In this document: one piece after another, positions 35,042-43,309 of the stretch
Position numbering within the stretch: position 1 is the stretch's first letter
Layout: the number at the start of each line of letters is the position of its first letter
Source of the DNA: JAAXPZ01 sp965215705
GTDB taxonomy: Bacteria > Campylobacterota > Campylobacteria > Campylobacterales > Sulfurovaceae
NCBI GenBank assembly: GCA_965215705.1
Contig: CBDCEE010000008.1
Coordinates: 186,001-250,000 of the forward strand
Length of the DNA stretch: 64,000 bases
Direction of reading: 5' to 3'
Made by a program: the position numbers and the translations under genes
The notes under the pieces: model-generated
Told to the model about the DNA's origin: nothing
Databases searched by the model: none
The model's input: the letters and a program-made list of their open reading frames with translations, nothing else

Positions 35042-35167
35042 ATGAACATAAAAACAAACAGAGCACTTCTTAAAGAAGCGATCAACAGCGGATGTCAAAC
35101 AGTGGCTCAGTTGGCACACTTTCTCAGAGTCAGAGCATTGCTAGAAAATGGATACCGTACCTTTTAG
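35042..35167 (+). CDS. Tiny divergent protein, 41 residues, possible partial HTH
   Basis: The frame ATG...TAG encodes 41 residues including LLKEAINSGCQTVAQLAHFLRV, which could form a helix-turn-helix pair. AAAGGA lies 6 nt before the ATG and TATAAT 28 nt upstream. It starts opposite the S24 repressor and its stop overlaps the moeA end by 4 nt. It could be a Cro-like or remnant protein; the assignment as a gene rests on the start signals only. Confidence 0.45.
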   Translation: MNIKTNRALLKEAINSGCQTVAQLAHFLRVRALLENGYRTF

Positions 35168-36360
35168 AGTATGACCACATCAATCTCTTGACCTGCTTCA
35201 ACACTGCTGGCTTCCTCTGAGGTATAGACCAGTGCAATCGTGCCTAGCATATTGGTAAGAATCGCAGAGGTACCTACCTTTTTACCCTCGAAGTCTACCC
35301 TATACTTCCCCTCTTCTATAGTGAGGTTACAGGCAGTGAACTCTGCTTTTTTGGCACGCTTGACAAAAGGCTCTTTGAGTATGGCTTTGATCTTGGGTAG
35401 TACGAGAGCACCATTTTGGAGCTTTTGGATGAGAGGGATGAGATAGACCAGTGCCATGATCGTAGAAGAGTAGGCAAAGCCTGGCAATGCCACGATAAAC
35501 TTATTTGCCTTACGGGCGATGATGATGTGCTGTCCAGGCTTGACCCGCACACCTCGCAGTACGATCTCACAACCCAGCTCATAGATCACATCTTTGACAA
35601 AATCAAAGTCCCCTACACTTACCCCACCAGTGGTCACGACGATATCACTCACCTCTAGTGCCTCAGAGAGTGCCTCAAAGATCGTCTCTTTGTCATCTTT
35701 GATACACTTGTAATGCAGAGGATCTCCGCCATATTTGGCTACGATAGACTCTATGGTATAGTTGTTGGAGCTGCGTATCTGGGCATTATTGGTCTGCTCT
35801 TCTCCCAGATCGAGGAGTTCACTCCCGGTAGAGAGGACAGCGACCTGGGGCTTATCATAGACAGTGACCTCCGTGATATTGAGGCTTGCCAGTACGCCTA
35901 TCTGTGGGAAATCAATCACAGATCCTGCTCGTATGAGCTTTTCGTCCTTGGCATAGTTCTCTCCGACTTCTCGCGCAGAGAACCCAAAGGGCACAGGCTC
36001 ATCGATGATGATATGCCCATCCTCTACGGTTACATTCTCGATAGGGATCAGGGTATCAGAACCCTTCGGCATGAGTGAGCCTGTAAAGGTCTTGATACAT
36101 TCCCCTGCTTGCACGGTCTCTTTTTCATCTGATCCTGCGGGATTGATGCTGGCGATCTTAAGTCTGCCCAGTGCCATATCGGCATGTTTGAGTGCATAGC
36201 CATCCATACCTGAAGTCGGATACTCTGGGGAGTTATGATCAGCTACAATATCCTCTGCCAGCACATACCCTTGTGCGTCCATGATGAACAGTCTCTTTGT
36301 TCTATGGTCAGTGATCTCTATACTGTCTAAAATATCCATTGATTCGTCAAAATGCATCAT
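35164..36360 (-). CDS. moeA: Molybdopterin molybdenumtransferase MoeA
   Basis: MoeA inserts molybdate into adenylated molybdopterin. The 398-residue protein shows PTSGMDGYAL, the substrate-binding motif, VVTTGGVSVGDFDFVKD and a C-terminal domain IV. The usual PGNPVS loop reads PGFAYSS, which seems to be a variant of this lineage. The first two codons are both ATG and the gene overlaps moaE by 4 nt, in the order moaD-moaE-moeA. Confidence 0.93.
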   Translation of the reverse strand: MMHFDESMDILDSIEITDHRTKRLFIMDAQGYVLAEDIVADHNSPEYPTSGMDGYALKHADMALGRLKIASINPAGSDEKETVQAGECIKTFTGSLMPKGSDTLIPIENVTVEDGHIIIDEPVPFGFSAREVGENYAKDEKLIRAGSVIDFPQIGVLASLNITEVTVYDKPQVAVLSTGSELLDLGEEQTNNAQIRSSNNYTIESIVAKYGGDPLHYKCIKDDKETIFEALSEALEVSDIVVTTGGVSVGDFDFVKDVIYELGCEIVLRGVRVKPGQHIIIARKANKFIVALPGFAYSSTIMALVYLIPLIQKLQNGALVLPKIKAILKEPFVKRAKKAEFTACNLTIEEGKYRVDFEGKKVGTSAILTNMLGTIALVYTSEEASSVEAGQEIDVVIL

Positions 36361-36791
36361 GATAAAATCCCTGCTCCTTTCATCGGTGTGCTTCTGTCCT
36401 CTGCGTAGATACGCTCTCCGTCTCTGACATCATATTTCCATATAGGTGCATTGGCTTTAAAATCCTCTACAAAATCATCGATGAGTTCTAGTGCCACTCT
36501 TCTCTGAGGGGAAAATACCGCTGAGATATAGGAGGAGGTGTGGATAGGTACATCCCCTATGGCATGAGCCATTTTAACTATGGCTCCTCGTTCAGAAGCT
36601 TTTGCTTGCCACCCGTCAAACCATGCCTGAAGTACAGGCTCATAGATATCAAAGCTCAACGCCTCGATCCCATCCTCATCACGGATAATCCCGACAAAGG
36701 GGATGAACGCCCCATAGTTGGAGACTTGATGTTCATCCAGCCATCTACCAAAGATCTCTTTGGCATCCAGTGGTCCCTGATAGAGTTCCAT
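36357..36791 (-). CDS. moaE: Molybdopterin synthase catalytic subunit
   Basis: MoaE carries out sulfur transfer to precursor Z, with MoaD as sulfur donor. GAFIPFVGIIRDE and the late PIWKYDV, which holds a catalytic Lys, are recognisable. The ATG at 36791 has GGAGGG 6 nt in front, and the moaD stop lies within that ribosome site, so translation is coupled. The product has 144 residues. Confidence 0.93.
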   Translation of the reverse strand: MELYQGPLDAKEIFGRWLDEHQVSNYGAFIPFVGIIRDEDGIEALSFDIYEPVLQAWFDGWQAKASERGAIVKMAHAIGDVPIHTSSYISAVFSPQRRVALELIDDFVEDFKANAPIWKYDVRDGERIYAEDRSTPMKGAGILS

Positions 36792-36793
36792 GA

Positions 36794-37015
36794 TCACCCT
36801 CCGCATACCGGAGGGAGGATAGAGATTTTATCTCCCTCTTGGAGTCTTGTATTCAGGTCACTGACCATCGTATCATTAAGTGCCACTGCACACTTGCTGA
36901 GCCACTCACTCACCGCTGCATCCTGCTTGAGCTCGGCTGCCACTTCTGCCAGTGTCTGGGCTTCCATTTCGATAGGTGCTTTTCCGATAGGGCCTAAAAA
37001 TTCTACTGTTACCAT
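36794..37015 (-). CDS. moaD: Molybdopterin synthase sulfur carrier subunit
   Basis: A 73-residue ubiquitin-like protein ending in PPVCGG; the terminal Gly-Gly is where the thiocarboxylate forms. The start MVTVEFLGPIGKAP at 37015 has AGAGGATA before it; a longer frame to 37087 is open but lies in a structured leader. It is the first gene of moaD-moaE-moeA. Confidence 0.92.
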   Translation of the reverse strand: MVTVEFLGPIGKAPIEMEAQTLAEVAAELKQDAAVSEWLSKCAVALNDTMVSDLNTRLQEGDKISILPPVCGG

Positions 37016-37082
37016 TATCCTCTGCCTTTCTATTGGTCTCTCTAAAATAGCTATGTTGCTTGTGGCACCATGCGACAAATCA

Positions 37083-37125
37083 TGCACTCAACCCATGCAA
37101 TGGGCGCTTGCGTCTGCAGGGTGCA
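37083..37125 (-). promoter_or_regulatory. Structured leader upstream of moaD
   Basis: TGCAC (37083-37087) pairs with GTGCA (37121-37125), enclosing CCCAT-GCA-ATGGG (37092-37104). The stem lies about 70 nt upstream of moaD. It could be a cofactor-responsive leader or only local symmetry; I cannot match it to the known Moco RNA. Confidence 0.3.
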
Positions 37126-37191
37126 GGAGTGTGGTGGTACAAGCAGTATTTTTTGGAACGTTCTATTGGCTTGATTATAGTTCCAGTTCGA

Positions 37192-37197
37192 TATAAT
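37192..37197 (+). promoter_or_regulatory. -10 box of mqnA
   Basis: TATAAT lies 33 nt before the mqnA ATG, with AAGGGAG as ribosome site. Confidence 0.5.
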
Positions 37198-37230
37198 TTT
37201 CCTTAATATCTATAAGGGAGAAAAGAGAAG

Positions 37231-37866
37231 ATGCTATTTGGTTCGATCAGTTATCTCAATCTCCTTCCCTTTCAACTCTTTCTCAAACGCTACTTACGAA
37301 GCAATGCTGCCAAGATGGCGTTTCGCTACAAGCGTGCTGTACCCTCACAGATCAACGCTTCACTGCGTAGAGGAGAGGTCAATGCCGCTTTTATCTCCAG
37401 TATCCATTCTCCACGCTTCCGCTGCACCGACCTAGGCATCATCGCAGACAAAAAGGTCTACTCTGTCTTTGTCCTCCCCGAAGAGGAATCTACTGACCCT
37501 GCCTCTGCCACCTCCAACCGATTGGCAAAGGTTCTAGACCTACATGGCAGAGTCCTCATAGGAGACGCTGCCCTCAAGTACTATCTAGATGGTGGAGAGG
37601 GCATCGATCTGGCAGAGGCATGGTACAAGCAGACAGGTCTACCCTTTGTCTTTGCCCGTCTCTGCTATAACAAACACGGCAAAGCCATAGAGAAGCTTGC
37701 ACACACTTTTGCACATACCAAAGTACGTATCCCTCAATATATCTTGAAAAGGGAAGCTGCCAAACGAGGGATCACCCCACAACAGTTGACTTGGTATTTG
37801 GGGTTTATCTATTATAGATTGGATTGGCGGGCGAAGCGGGGATTGAAGAAGTTTTTATCCGCGTAG
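37231..37866 (+). CDS. mqnA: Chorismate dehydratase MqnA (futalosine menaquinone pathway)
   Basis: MqnA makes 3-enolpyruvylbenzoate from chorismate, the entry to the futalosine route to menaquinone used in this phylum. The fold is that of periplasmic-binding-like proteins: FGSISYLNLLPFQ at the N-terminus, RRGEVNAAFISSIHS, then LIGDAALKYY. At 211 residues it is slightly short. AAGGGAG precedes the ATG. The stop codon TAG is formed by the GTAGG edge of the following inverted repeat. Confidence 0.88.
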   Translation: MLFGSISYLNLLPFQLFLKRYLRSNAAKMAFRYKRAVPSQINASLRRGEVNAAFISSIHSPRFRCTDLGIIADKKVYSVFVLPEEESTDPASATSNRLAKVLDLHGRVLIGDAALKYYLDGGEGIDLAEAWYKQTGLPFVFARLCYNKHGKAIEKLAHTFAHTKVRIPQYILKREAAKRGITPQQLTWYLGFIYYRLDWRAKRGLKKFLSA

Positions 37867-38007
37867 GTCGGGGTGCCCTCTCCCCGACTTCTGTTACAAC
37901 GGCATAAACGCTTATTTCTCTTTAGAACCATGCTATACATCTCTTGACTACAAATGAAATGTACATATATTTTAAATATTTGTCGGGGAGAGGGCACTCC
38001 GACCTAC
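37863..38007. repeat. 145-bp element with 26-bp inverted termini
   Basis: The arms 37863-37888 and 37982-38007 are reverse complements at 25 of 26 positions. Each arm contains an inner GTCGGGG/CCCCGAC-type stem and is bounded by GTAGG/CCTAC. The 93-bp AT-rich core holds no gene. It fills the whole space between the convergent mqnA and small zinc protein genes and contributes to their stop codons. It looks like a MITE-like insertion or a bidirectional terminator. Confidence 0.7.
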
Positions 38008-38216
38008 TATTTTTCTAACAACAAATTATATTTTTCTTGAAAATCTATCATACACTGCTTGCACACCCAACGATAGCCATCCTCAGCACTATATCCCTCA
38101 GTCAAACAGGACTCAATGTTATTACAGAATTTTTCACTGCAAAACTCACAGTGATCATGCTCCCAGCCTTCTTTATACGGTGTATAAGTTTGCCAAGTAA
38201 AATGAAGTCCTGACAA
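38007..38216 (-). CDS. Small zinc-binding-type protein, 5' end interrupted by a stop codon
   Basis: The 69-residue protein has HDHCEFCSEKF and YRWVCKQCMIDF, two CxxC pairs that probably bind zinc; similar small proteins occur in many bacteria without known function. The visible start is TTG with GAAGAG close by. However, an ATG at 38255 with AAGGAG in front is in the same frame and reads MEEDWRE, then TAA (38232-38234), then GKEEY before the TTG. The original gene probably began at 38255 and now carries a nonsense codon; reinitiation at the TTG is possible. It is directly downstream of gltX. Confidence 0.6.
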   Translation of the reverse strand: MSGLHFTWQTYTPYKEGWEHDHCEFCSEKFCNNIESCLTEGYSAEDGYRWVCKQCMIDFQEKYNLLLEK

Positions 38217-38267
38217 ATACTCTTCTTTCCCTTATTCTCTCCAATCTTCTTCCATATTACTTACTCC

Positions 38268-39653
38268 TTACTCGATAGTAGAAACCGCCCTCTCAATCCT
38301 CTCCACCGTCTCCTCCACACCCAACACAGCCATCACCTCATCCATCCCTGCACCTGTCATACTGCCAAGTAGTGAAACACGCAGGGGCATACCGATCTTG
38401 CCAAAGCCTATCTCTCGTTTGGCGACCAACGCTTGCATGACATCATGGTAGGCCTCTTGAGTACTAGGGTTGGACTCTTTGAGCATAGCGGCAAAGTCGG
38501 TGAGTACCTCTTTGGTATCGCCTTTAAAGGCTTTTTTGGATGCTTTTTCATCATACTCAGTGGGAGCTTCTGTGATGAGCTTGATCTGGGCTGCCAGCTC
38601 TACGAGGGTTTTGCCTCGCTCTTTGGTCGCCTTGAGGATGGCAGAGGCTTTGGGGTTGTCCTCCAGGTCTACATCAAACTCCTTGAGTAGTGCGATGAGC
38701 TTCTCATCAGAGCTCTCTTTGATATAGTGGGCATTGAGCCAGAGGAGTTTGTCCAGGTTGTAGCTCGAAGATGAGGGATTGATATTATTGGGATCGAACA
38801 GTTCGATCATCTCATCCAGGCTAAATATCTCCTGATCTCCATGGCTCCATCCTAGACGCACGAGAAAGTTTAGCAAAGCTTCCGGCAGGTAGCCCAGTGC
38901 CTTGTACTCCATGACATCAGTGGCACCATCTCGCTTGGAGAGTTTCTTGCCCTGCTCATTGTTGATCATAGCTACATGGTAGAAGTTGGGCAGTGTGAAC
39001 CCCAATGCCTCATACACAACGATCTGCTTGGGCGTGTTGTAGAGGTGGTCATCACCCCGGATCACATCGGTCATTCCCATCAGTGCATCATCGATAGCAA
39101 CCACAAAGTTGTAGGTGGGTGCACCGTCACTACGAGCGATGATGAAATCATCCACTTCACTCGCAGCGATATTGATCTCACCTTTCACCCCATCCATGAA
39201 GGTGATCATCCCCTCTTTTGGTGCCTTGATACGGATCACTGGATCAATCCCTTCAGGCGGAGTACCGGTAAAATCTCTATACCTACCATCATAGCGGGCT
39301 CGCTCCTTGCGTGCCATCTGCTCCTCACGGAGCATATCCAGCTCCTCTCTGCTCATATAGCATTTATAAGCCTTGCCTGTATCAAGCAGGCTCTGAATAT
39401 AACGCTGGTAGAGGTCAAAACGCTGAGACTGGTAGACCACCTCTCCATCATAGTTCAACCCCACCCAATCAAAGGCTTGGATGATCGCCCGAAGCGCTTC
39501 CTCCGAGTTTCGACTCAGATCCGTATCCTCGATGCGAAGCATGAACTTACCATCCTTATGCTTGGCAGCCAACCATGAGAAAAGTGCGGTACGGAGTCCT
39601 CCTACGTGGAGATAGCCTGTCGGACTGGGTGCGAATCGTGTTGTTATTGACAT
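38268..39653 (-). CDS. gltX: Glutamate--tRNA ligase
   Basis: GluRS charges tRNA with glutamate. The HIGH-type motif is PSPTGYLHVGG at residues 9-19 and the KMSKS-type motif is KLSKRDG. The length of 461 residues is standard. Many relatives have two GltX copies, one of which serves tRNA-Gln; which one this is cannot be said from the sequence alone. It is upstream of the small zinc-protein gene on the same strand. Confidence 0.95.
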   Translation of the reverse strand: MSITTRFAPSPTGYLHVGGLRTALFSWLAAKHKDGKFMLRIEDTDLSRNSEEALRAIIQAFDWVGLNYDGEVVYQSQRFDLYQRYIQSLLDTGKAYKCYMSREELDMLREEQMARKERARYDGRYRDFTGTPPEGIDPVIRIKAPKEGMITFMDGVKGEINIAASEVDDFIIARSDGAPTYNFVVAIDDALMGMTDVIRGDDHLYNTPKQIVVYEALGFTLPNFYHVAMINNEQGKKLSKRDGATDVMEYKALGYLPEALLNFLVRLGWSHGDQEIFSLDEMIELFDPNNINPSSSSYNLDKLLWLNAHYIKESSDEKLIALLKEFDVDLEDNPKASAILKATKERGKTLVELAAQIKLITEAPTEYDEKASKKAFKGDTKEVLTDFAAMLKESNPSTQEAYHDVMQALVAKREIGFGKIGMPLRVSLLGSMTGAGMDEVMAVLGVEETVERIERAVSTIE

Positions 39654-39719
39654 AAGGTACCCTTGGTAATGAATTTATATGATTGTATCAAAAATGAGGT
39701 TTGAGTGGGGTTTGTACAA

Positions 39720-39740
39720 GTCAAGGCAGCTAGCCTTGAC
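39720..39740. terminator. Hairpin downstream of the ComEA-like gene
   Basis: GTCAAGGC-AGCTA-GCCTTGAC is a perfect 8-bp stem, 15 bp beyond the stop of the lysine-rich HhH gene. AAGGCTAG occurs again at 39751. There is no T-run in either direction, so termination strength is uncertain. Confidence 0.45.
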
Positions 39741-39754
39741 CTATAAAAGTAAGG

Positions 39755-40369
39755 CTAGTTCTTCTTTTTTGCTTTGGTCTTTCTAGTTTTAGTCTTCTTC
39801 GTTTTTGTCTTTTTTGCTTTGGTCTTTCTAGGCTTCTTTTTTAGCGTTTTTTTCTTCTCATCTGCTGATTTTACCTTACGTGTTTTTTTCTTAGACTTGT
39901 CTGCTTTTGTTTTCGTAGACTTCGTCTTTGTTTTCTTTTTCTTATCAGCTGCTTTTGTTTTGGCTTTGGTCATCTTCTTTTTTGTTTTAGCCTTGCTTTT
40001 AGCTTTTGTGTCTTCCGCCTTGGCTTTGGTTATTTTTCTCTTTTTGGTCATCTTCTTTTTTGTATCTGCTTTGGTTTTGGCTTTTGTACTTTTCTTCTTG
40101 ACCACTTTTTTCACATCTTCCGCAGTTTTTACATCGCCTTTGATATTGGCTATCTTCTGCTCACCGATACCGTTGACACGCTCTTGAAGGTCTGCAAAAG
40201 ATTTGAATTTACCTTTTCTTCTCTCTTTGATCAAGTCACCTGCAATCACTTCACCGATACCATTGATCTCCATCAGTTCCGCTTTTTTTGCACTGTTTAG
40301 CTTGGTCAAGCTCATACCAAATGTCACTGTTGCAAAGAGCAACAATCCCGCAATAATTTTCTTTAACAT
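39755..40369 (-). CDS. Exported ComEA-like helix-hairpin-helix protein with lysine-rich tail
   Basis: The 204-residue protein has a signal peptide (MLKKIIAGLLLFATVTFG), then a ComEA-type HhH domain of about residues 20-85 (KLNSAKKAELMEINGIGEVIAGDLI and VNGIGEQKIANIKG), as found in periplasmic DNA-binding competence proteins. The last 110 or so residues are nearly all Lys, Thr, Ala and Arg, like a histone H1 tail. Relatives of ComEA in this phylum usually end soon after the HhH. The tail is built from DNA repeats. DNA binding in the periplasm, for DNA uptake or surface-DNA attachment, is the likely role. Confidence 0.82.
   Translation of the reverse strand: MLKKIIAGLLLFATVTFGMSLTKLNSAKKAELMEINGIGEVIAGDLIKERRKGKFKSFADLQERVNGIGEQKIANIKGDVKTAEDVKKVVKKKSTKAKTKADTKKKMTKKRKITKAKAEDTKAKSKAKTKKKMTKAKTKAADKKKKTKTKSTKTKADKSKKKTRKVKSADEKKKTLKKKPRKTKAKKTKTKKTKTRKTKAKKKN
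39765..39831. repeat. 22-bp direct repeat in the lysine-rich tail
   Basis: The 22 bp at 39765-39786 recur exactly at 39810-39831, and shorter relatives fill 39760-40110. They encode KTKAKK-type units, so the tail can lengthen or shorten by recombination. Confidence 0.7.
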
Positions 40370-40429
40370 ATCTACTCCTGTTTTGTTTTGATAACTATCA
40401 GGGCTTCCCCCCTTAAATAGCTGCAATAA

Positions 40430-42208
40430 TTATACCACATTTTCATGTGTGAATTCTGGTACGATCTTCTGCAGCACCTCCATTTTATTGTCCGCTCCCA
40501 ATAGTAACGCAATATCGTGAGTTAATTGTGAAATCGCATAGGCAGTAGGTTTGGCGATAAAGATAGAGCGATATCGGGTCTCCTTGTCACTCTCATCCAG
40601 CAGTAGCTCCTCATAGAGCTTTTCTCCCGGTCTGAGTCCAGTGATCTCTATCTCTACCTCACCCTCTTTGCCGTAGAGACTGATCATCTGTTTTGCCAGG
40701 TCCATGATCTTGATCGGCTCTCCCATGTCCAGGACAAACAGTTCACCACCCTTGGCGATTGCTGCTGCCTGAAGTACCAGTTGGCACGCCTCAGAGATAA
40801 GCATAAAGTATCGATTGATCTCCGGATCTGTGACCGTCACAGGACCACCTCGTTCGATCTGCTGCTTGAACTTGGGGATCACTGAACCGCTAGACCCCAA
40901 TACATTGCCAAATCGTACCGCAACGATCTCTGTGGCCTGGGCATCCACATTGTTGGCATAGAGCTCGACAACTCGTTTGGTCGCACCCATCACATTGGTG
41001 GGTCGTACTGCTTTGTCTGTAGAGATGACCACTACTTTTTCTACCTGGTATTGGATACTGAGATCGATCACATTGATACTGCCTTGAACATTATTGAATA
41101 TCGCCGATGCTTGATTGGCTTCACACAGTGGTACATGTTTATATGCAGCTGCATGGATCACAATATCTGGCTTCACTGCCTCCCATACCTTTTCAAGTGC
41201 TTCCCGGTTAGTAATGTCTATCAATTTGAGGATGGCCCCCTCAAGCTGTTCTCCTATCTGGTAAAGATTGTATTCACTGTTGTCCACCAGGATCAGTGAT
41301 GAGGCCCCAAATTTCTGAGACTGTCTGGCGATCTCAGAACCGATACTCCCTCCTGCTCCGGTGATCAGTACTGATTTGCCCTTGATAAAGTGTGCGATGG
41401 TCTCTGTATCTAGGTCTTTGGGGTGACGTGCCAACAGGTCTTCGATAGAGAGATCCTCCAGCTTGTCATACTCAGAACCCAATATTTTGACCTGTTTGAT
41501 CTCATTGACACCGGCGGCATTCAGGCGATTAACAAGCAGGTGCAGTGCCTTGGGAGGAAGATGCTGGGTAAGGATCGCTGCAGTGATCCCTTTTTGTGTG
41601 ACCAGCTGCTCTATCATACGGTTCTCATATACTTTGATATTGCTAATATAGGCATTACGTGTCATCTCATCATCAGATAATGAAATAATCGCCTGCGGGT
41701 AATAATCAATCTCACCTTTCAATGCACTCTGAATAATCGTGGAGCTTCTACTGTCAGCTCCCAGTATCAATGTCGGTGTGACACTATGTGTGCTTTTGCT
41801 CTCCACAAATACCCTTTTGGCGGCACGCAGTCCTCCCAGAAAGATCAAAGACAAGAAGAGGTCGATGATCATCACAGAGCGAGGGAACGGCACAAACTGC
41901 TCACTCAAAGAGAGATAGATCAATGCAAACAATCCATAAGCGATCAGATGCACCTTGACAATGCTCTTCGCCTCATAGAAACCAAAGAACCTCCATACAG
42001 AAAAATACAGTTCGAAGAGGTAGAAAAGCATTACTTTCAATCCGGCTATCACTATAAATACAAGCCAGAATGACTGTAGAAACTCAGAAGGAATACTAAA
42101 ATTAAAACGTAAGACATAGGCAAAATAGAGTGTAAACAGTGACAAAAGAATATCGGAGAGGATAAAGAAGAGTAGCCTCTTGAATGATGTCGGCTGTAAG
42201 AGACTCAT
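40430..42208 (-). CDS. pglF: UDP-GlcNAc 4,6-dehydratase of the PglF/WbpM type
   Basis: PglF makes UDP-4-keto-6-deoxy-GlcNAc, the first step to bacillosamine. The 592-residue protein has four N-terminal membrane segments (to about residue 135), a first nucleotide-binding-like region and the SDR domain with GAGGSIGSEIARQ. The active site is STDKAVRPTNVMGATK, where Met replaces the usual Tyr of SDR enzymes, as is typical for WbpM, FlaA1 and PglF. It overlaps pglE by 4 nt and is the last gene of the locus. Confidence 0.92.
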   Translation of the reverse strand: MSLLQPTSFKRLLFFILSDILLSLFTLYFAYVLRFNFSIPSEFLQSFWLVFIVIAGLKVMLFYLFELYFSVWRFFGFYEAKSIVKVHLIAYGLFALIYLSLSEQFVPFPRSVMIIDLFLSLIFLGGLRAAKRVFVESKSTHSVTPTLILGADSRSSTIIQSALKGEIDYYPQAIISLSDDEMTRNAYISNIKVYENRMIEQLVTQKGITAAILTQHLPPKALHLLVNRLNAAGVNEIKQVKILGSEYDKLEDLSIEDLLARHPKDLDTETIAHFIKGKSVLITGAGGSIGSEIARQSQKFGASSLILVDNSEYNLYQIGEQLEGAILKLIDITNREALEKVWEAVKPDIVIHAAAYKHVPLCEANQASAIFNNVQGSINVIDLSIQYQVEKVVVISTDKAVRPTNVMGATKRVVELYANNVDAQATEIVAVRFGNVLGSSGSVIPKFKQQIERGGPVTVTDPEINRYFMLISEACQLVLQAAAIAKGGELFVLDMGEPIKIMDLAKQMISLYGKEGEVEIEITGLRPGEKLYEELLLDESDKETRYRSIFIAKPTAYAISQLTHDIALLLGADNKMEVLQKIVPEFTHENVV

Positions 42209-43305
42209 CCTAGTACTCTTTTGATAGTGCTACATACCCGGAGTACCTCTTCATCACGCATGCTCGACCCACTAGGCAGACAGAGCCCCTGTTCAAAAAG
42301 TTTTTGACTGGTGCCATCCTCTGTCATTGCCGCATCTTTGAAAAGTGGTTGCAGATGCATCGGTTTCCACAAAGGACGGCTCTCTATATTCTCCTCTTCT
42401 AGTGCCGCTATGATCTTCTGAGGATCCGTATGTGCAAGTGTCAATGTCGTAAGCCATCTGTTTCCTCTACTCTCCTTGATCTCCGGCATCCATTTGATCT
42501 CTTCATATGCCTTAAGCGCCTCCTCATAGAGTGCAAAGATCTCTCTGTGCCTCTGCACTCTCTGTGTCAAGACCTCCATCTGTGCCACTCCGATCGCTGC
42601 GAGGATATTGGACATTCTATAGTTATAGCCGAACTCTTTGTGTTCATAGTGCAGAAAAGGCTCTTTGGCTTGGGTGGAGAGAAATCTGGCTTTCTCGATC
42701 CATGCTTCATGGTCACTGATGAGCATCCCCCCTCCTGAAGTGGAGAGTATTTTGTTGCCATTAAAACTATATACTCCCATATCGGCAAATGTTCCGCTTT
42801 GTCTACCATGATAGGATGCACCTAGAGATTCTGCTGCATCTTCTATCAGATAGATCCCCTCTGCCTTACAGATGGCAATAATCTCATCCAGTTTACACAG
42901 TTGCCCATAAAGGTGCGTGATGATCAATGCTTTGGGTTTTTGGGGTGCTTTCTGGATGGCTGCTTTCAATAGCTGAGGTGAGATATTCCAACTCTCATCA
43001 CTATCCACAAACATCGGACTGGCACCCTGATAAAGGATCGCATTGACCGAACCGATAAAAGTAAAACTCGAGGCGAGTACAACATCTCCCGTACCAATAC
43101 CCAGTACACGCAATGCCAAATGTAACCCTGCTGTAGCAGAAGAGAGTGCCAAGGCATGCGAAGTTCCCGTATATGCCTTAATGCTCTCTTCAAAGCGATC
43201 CACAAAGGCCCCCAAAGGTGCAATATAGTTGCTCTCAAAGACCTCAGCAATATACTGCTGCTCTTTGCCACTCATATGAGGTGGGGAGAGAAATATTCTG
43301 TCCAT
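42205..43305 (-). CDS. pglE: UDP-4-keto sugar aminotransferase of the PglE type
   Basis: PglE adds the 4-amino group in bacillosamine synthesis using PLP. The start MDRIFLSPPHMSGKEQQYI and SNYIAPLGAFVDRFE strongly recall Campylobacter jejuni PglE. LIEDAAESLGA and the PLP lysine in SFNGNKILSTSGGGM are present (366 residues). It lies 4 nt after pglC. The PglD acetyltransferase that follows pglC in C. jejuni is not here. Confidence 0.92.
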   Translation of the reverse strand: MDRIFLSPPHMSGKEQQYIAEVFESNYIAPLGAFVDRFEESIKAYTGTSHALALSSATAGLHLALRVLGIGTGDVVLASSFTFIGSVNAILYQGASPMFVDSDESWNISPQLLKAAIQKAPQKPKALIITHLYGQLCKLDEIIAICKAEGIYLIEDAAESLGASYHGRQSGTFADMGVYSFNGNKILSTSGGGMLISDHEAWIEKARFLSTQAKEPFLHYEHKEFGYNYRMSNILAAIGVAQMEVLTQRVQRHREIFALYEEALKAYEEIKWMPEIKESRGNRWLTTLTLAHTDPQKIIAALEEENIESRPLWKPMHLQPLFKDAAMTEDGTSQKLFEQGLCLPSGSSMRDEEVLRVCSTIKRVLG

Positions 43306-43309
43306 CTGT

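Noticed and set aside
34255..35167. Remnant prophage
   Set aside because: Only a repressor-like gene and a tiny frame are present; no integrase, attachment repeats or structural genes are near.
37016..37230. SRP or 6S RNA in the moaD-mqnA gap
   Set aside because: The stem is short and the conserved SRP loop sequences are absent.
39774..40187. Plus-strand frame rich in Phe, Val and Leu opposite the ComEA-like gene
   Set aside because: It is the complement of the lysine-rich tail repeats, with no ribosome site and no membrane-protein pattern beyond that.
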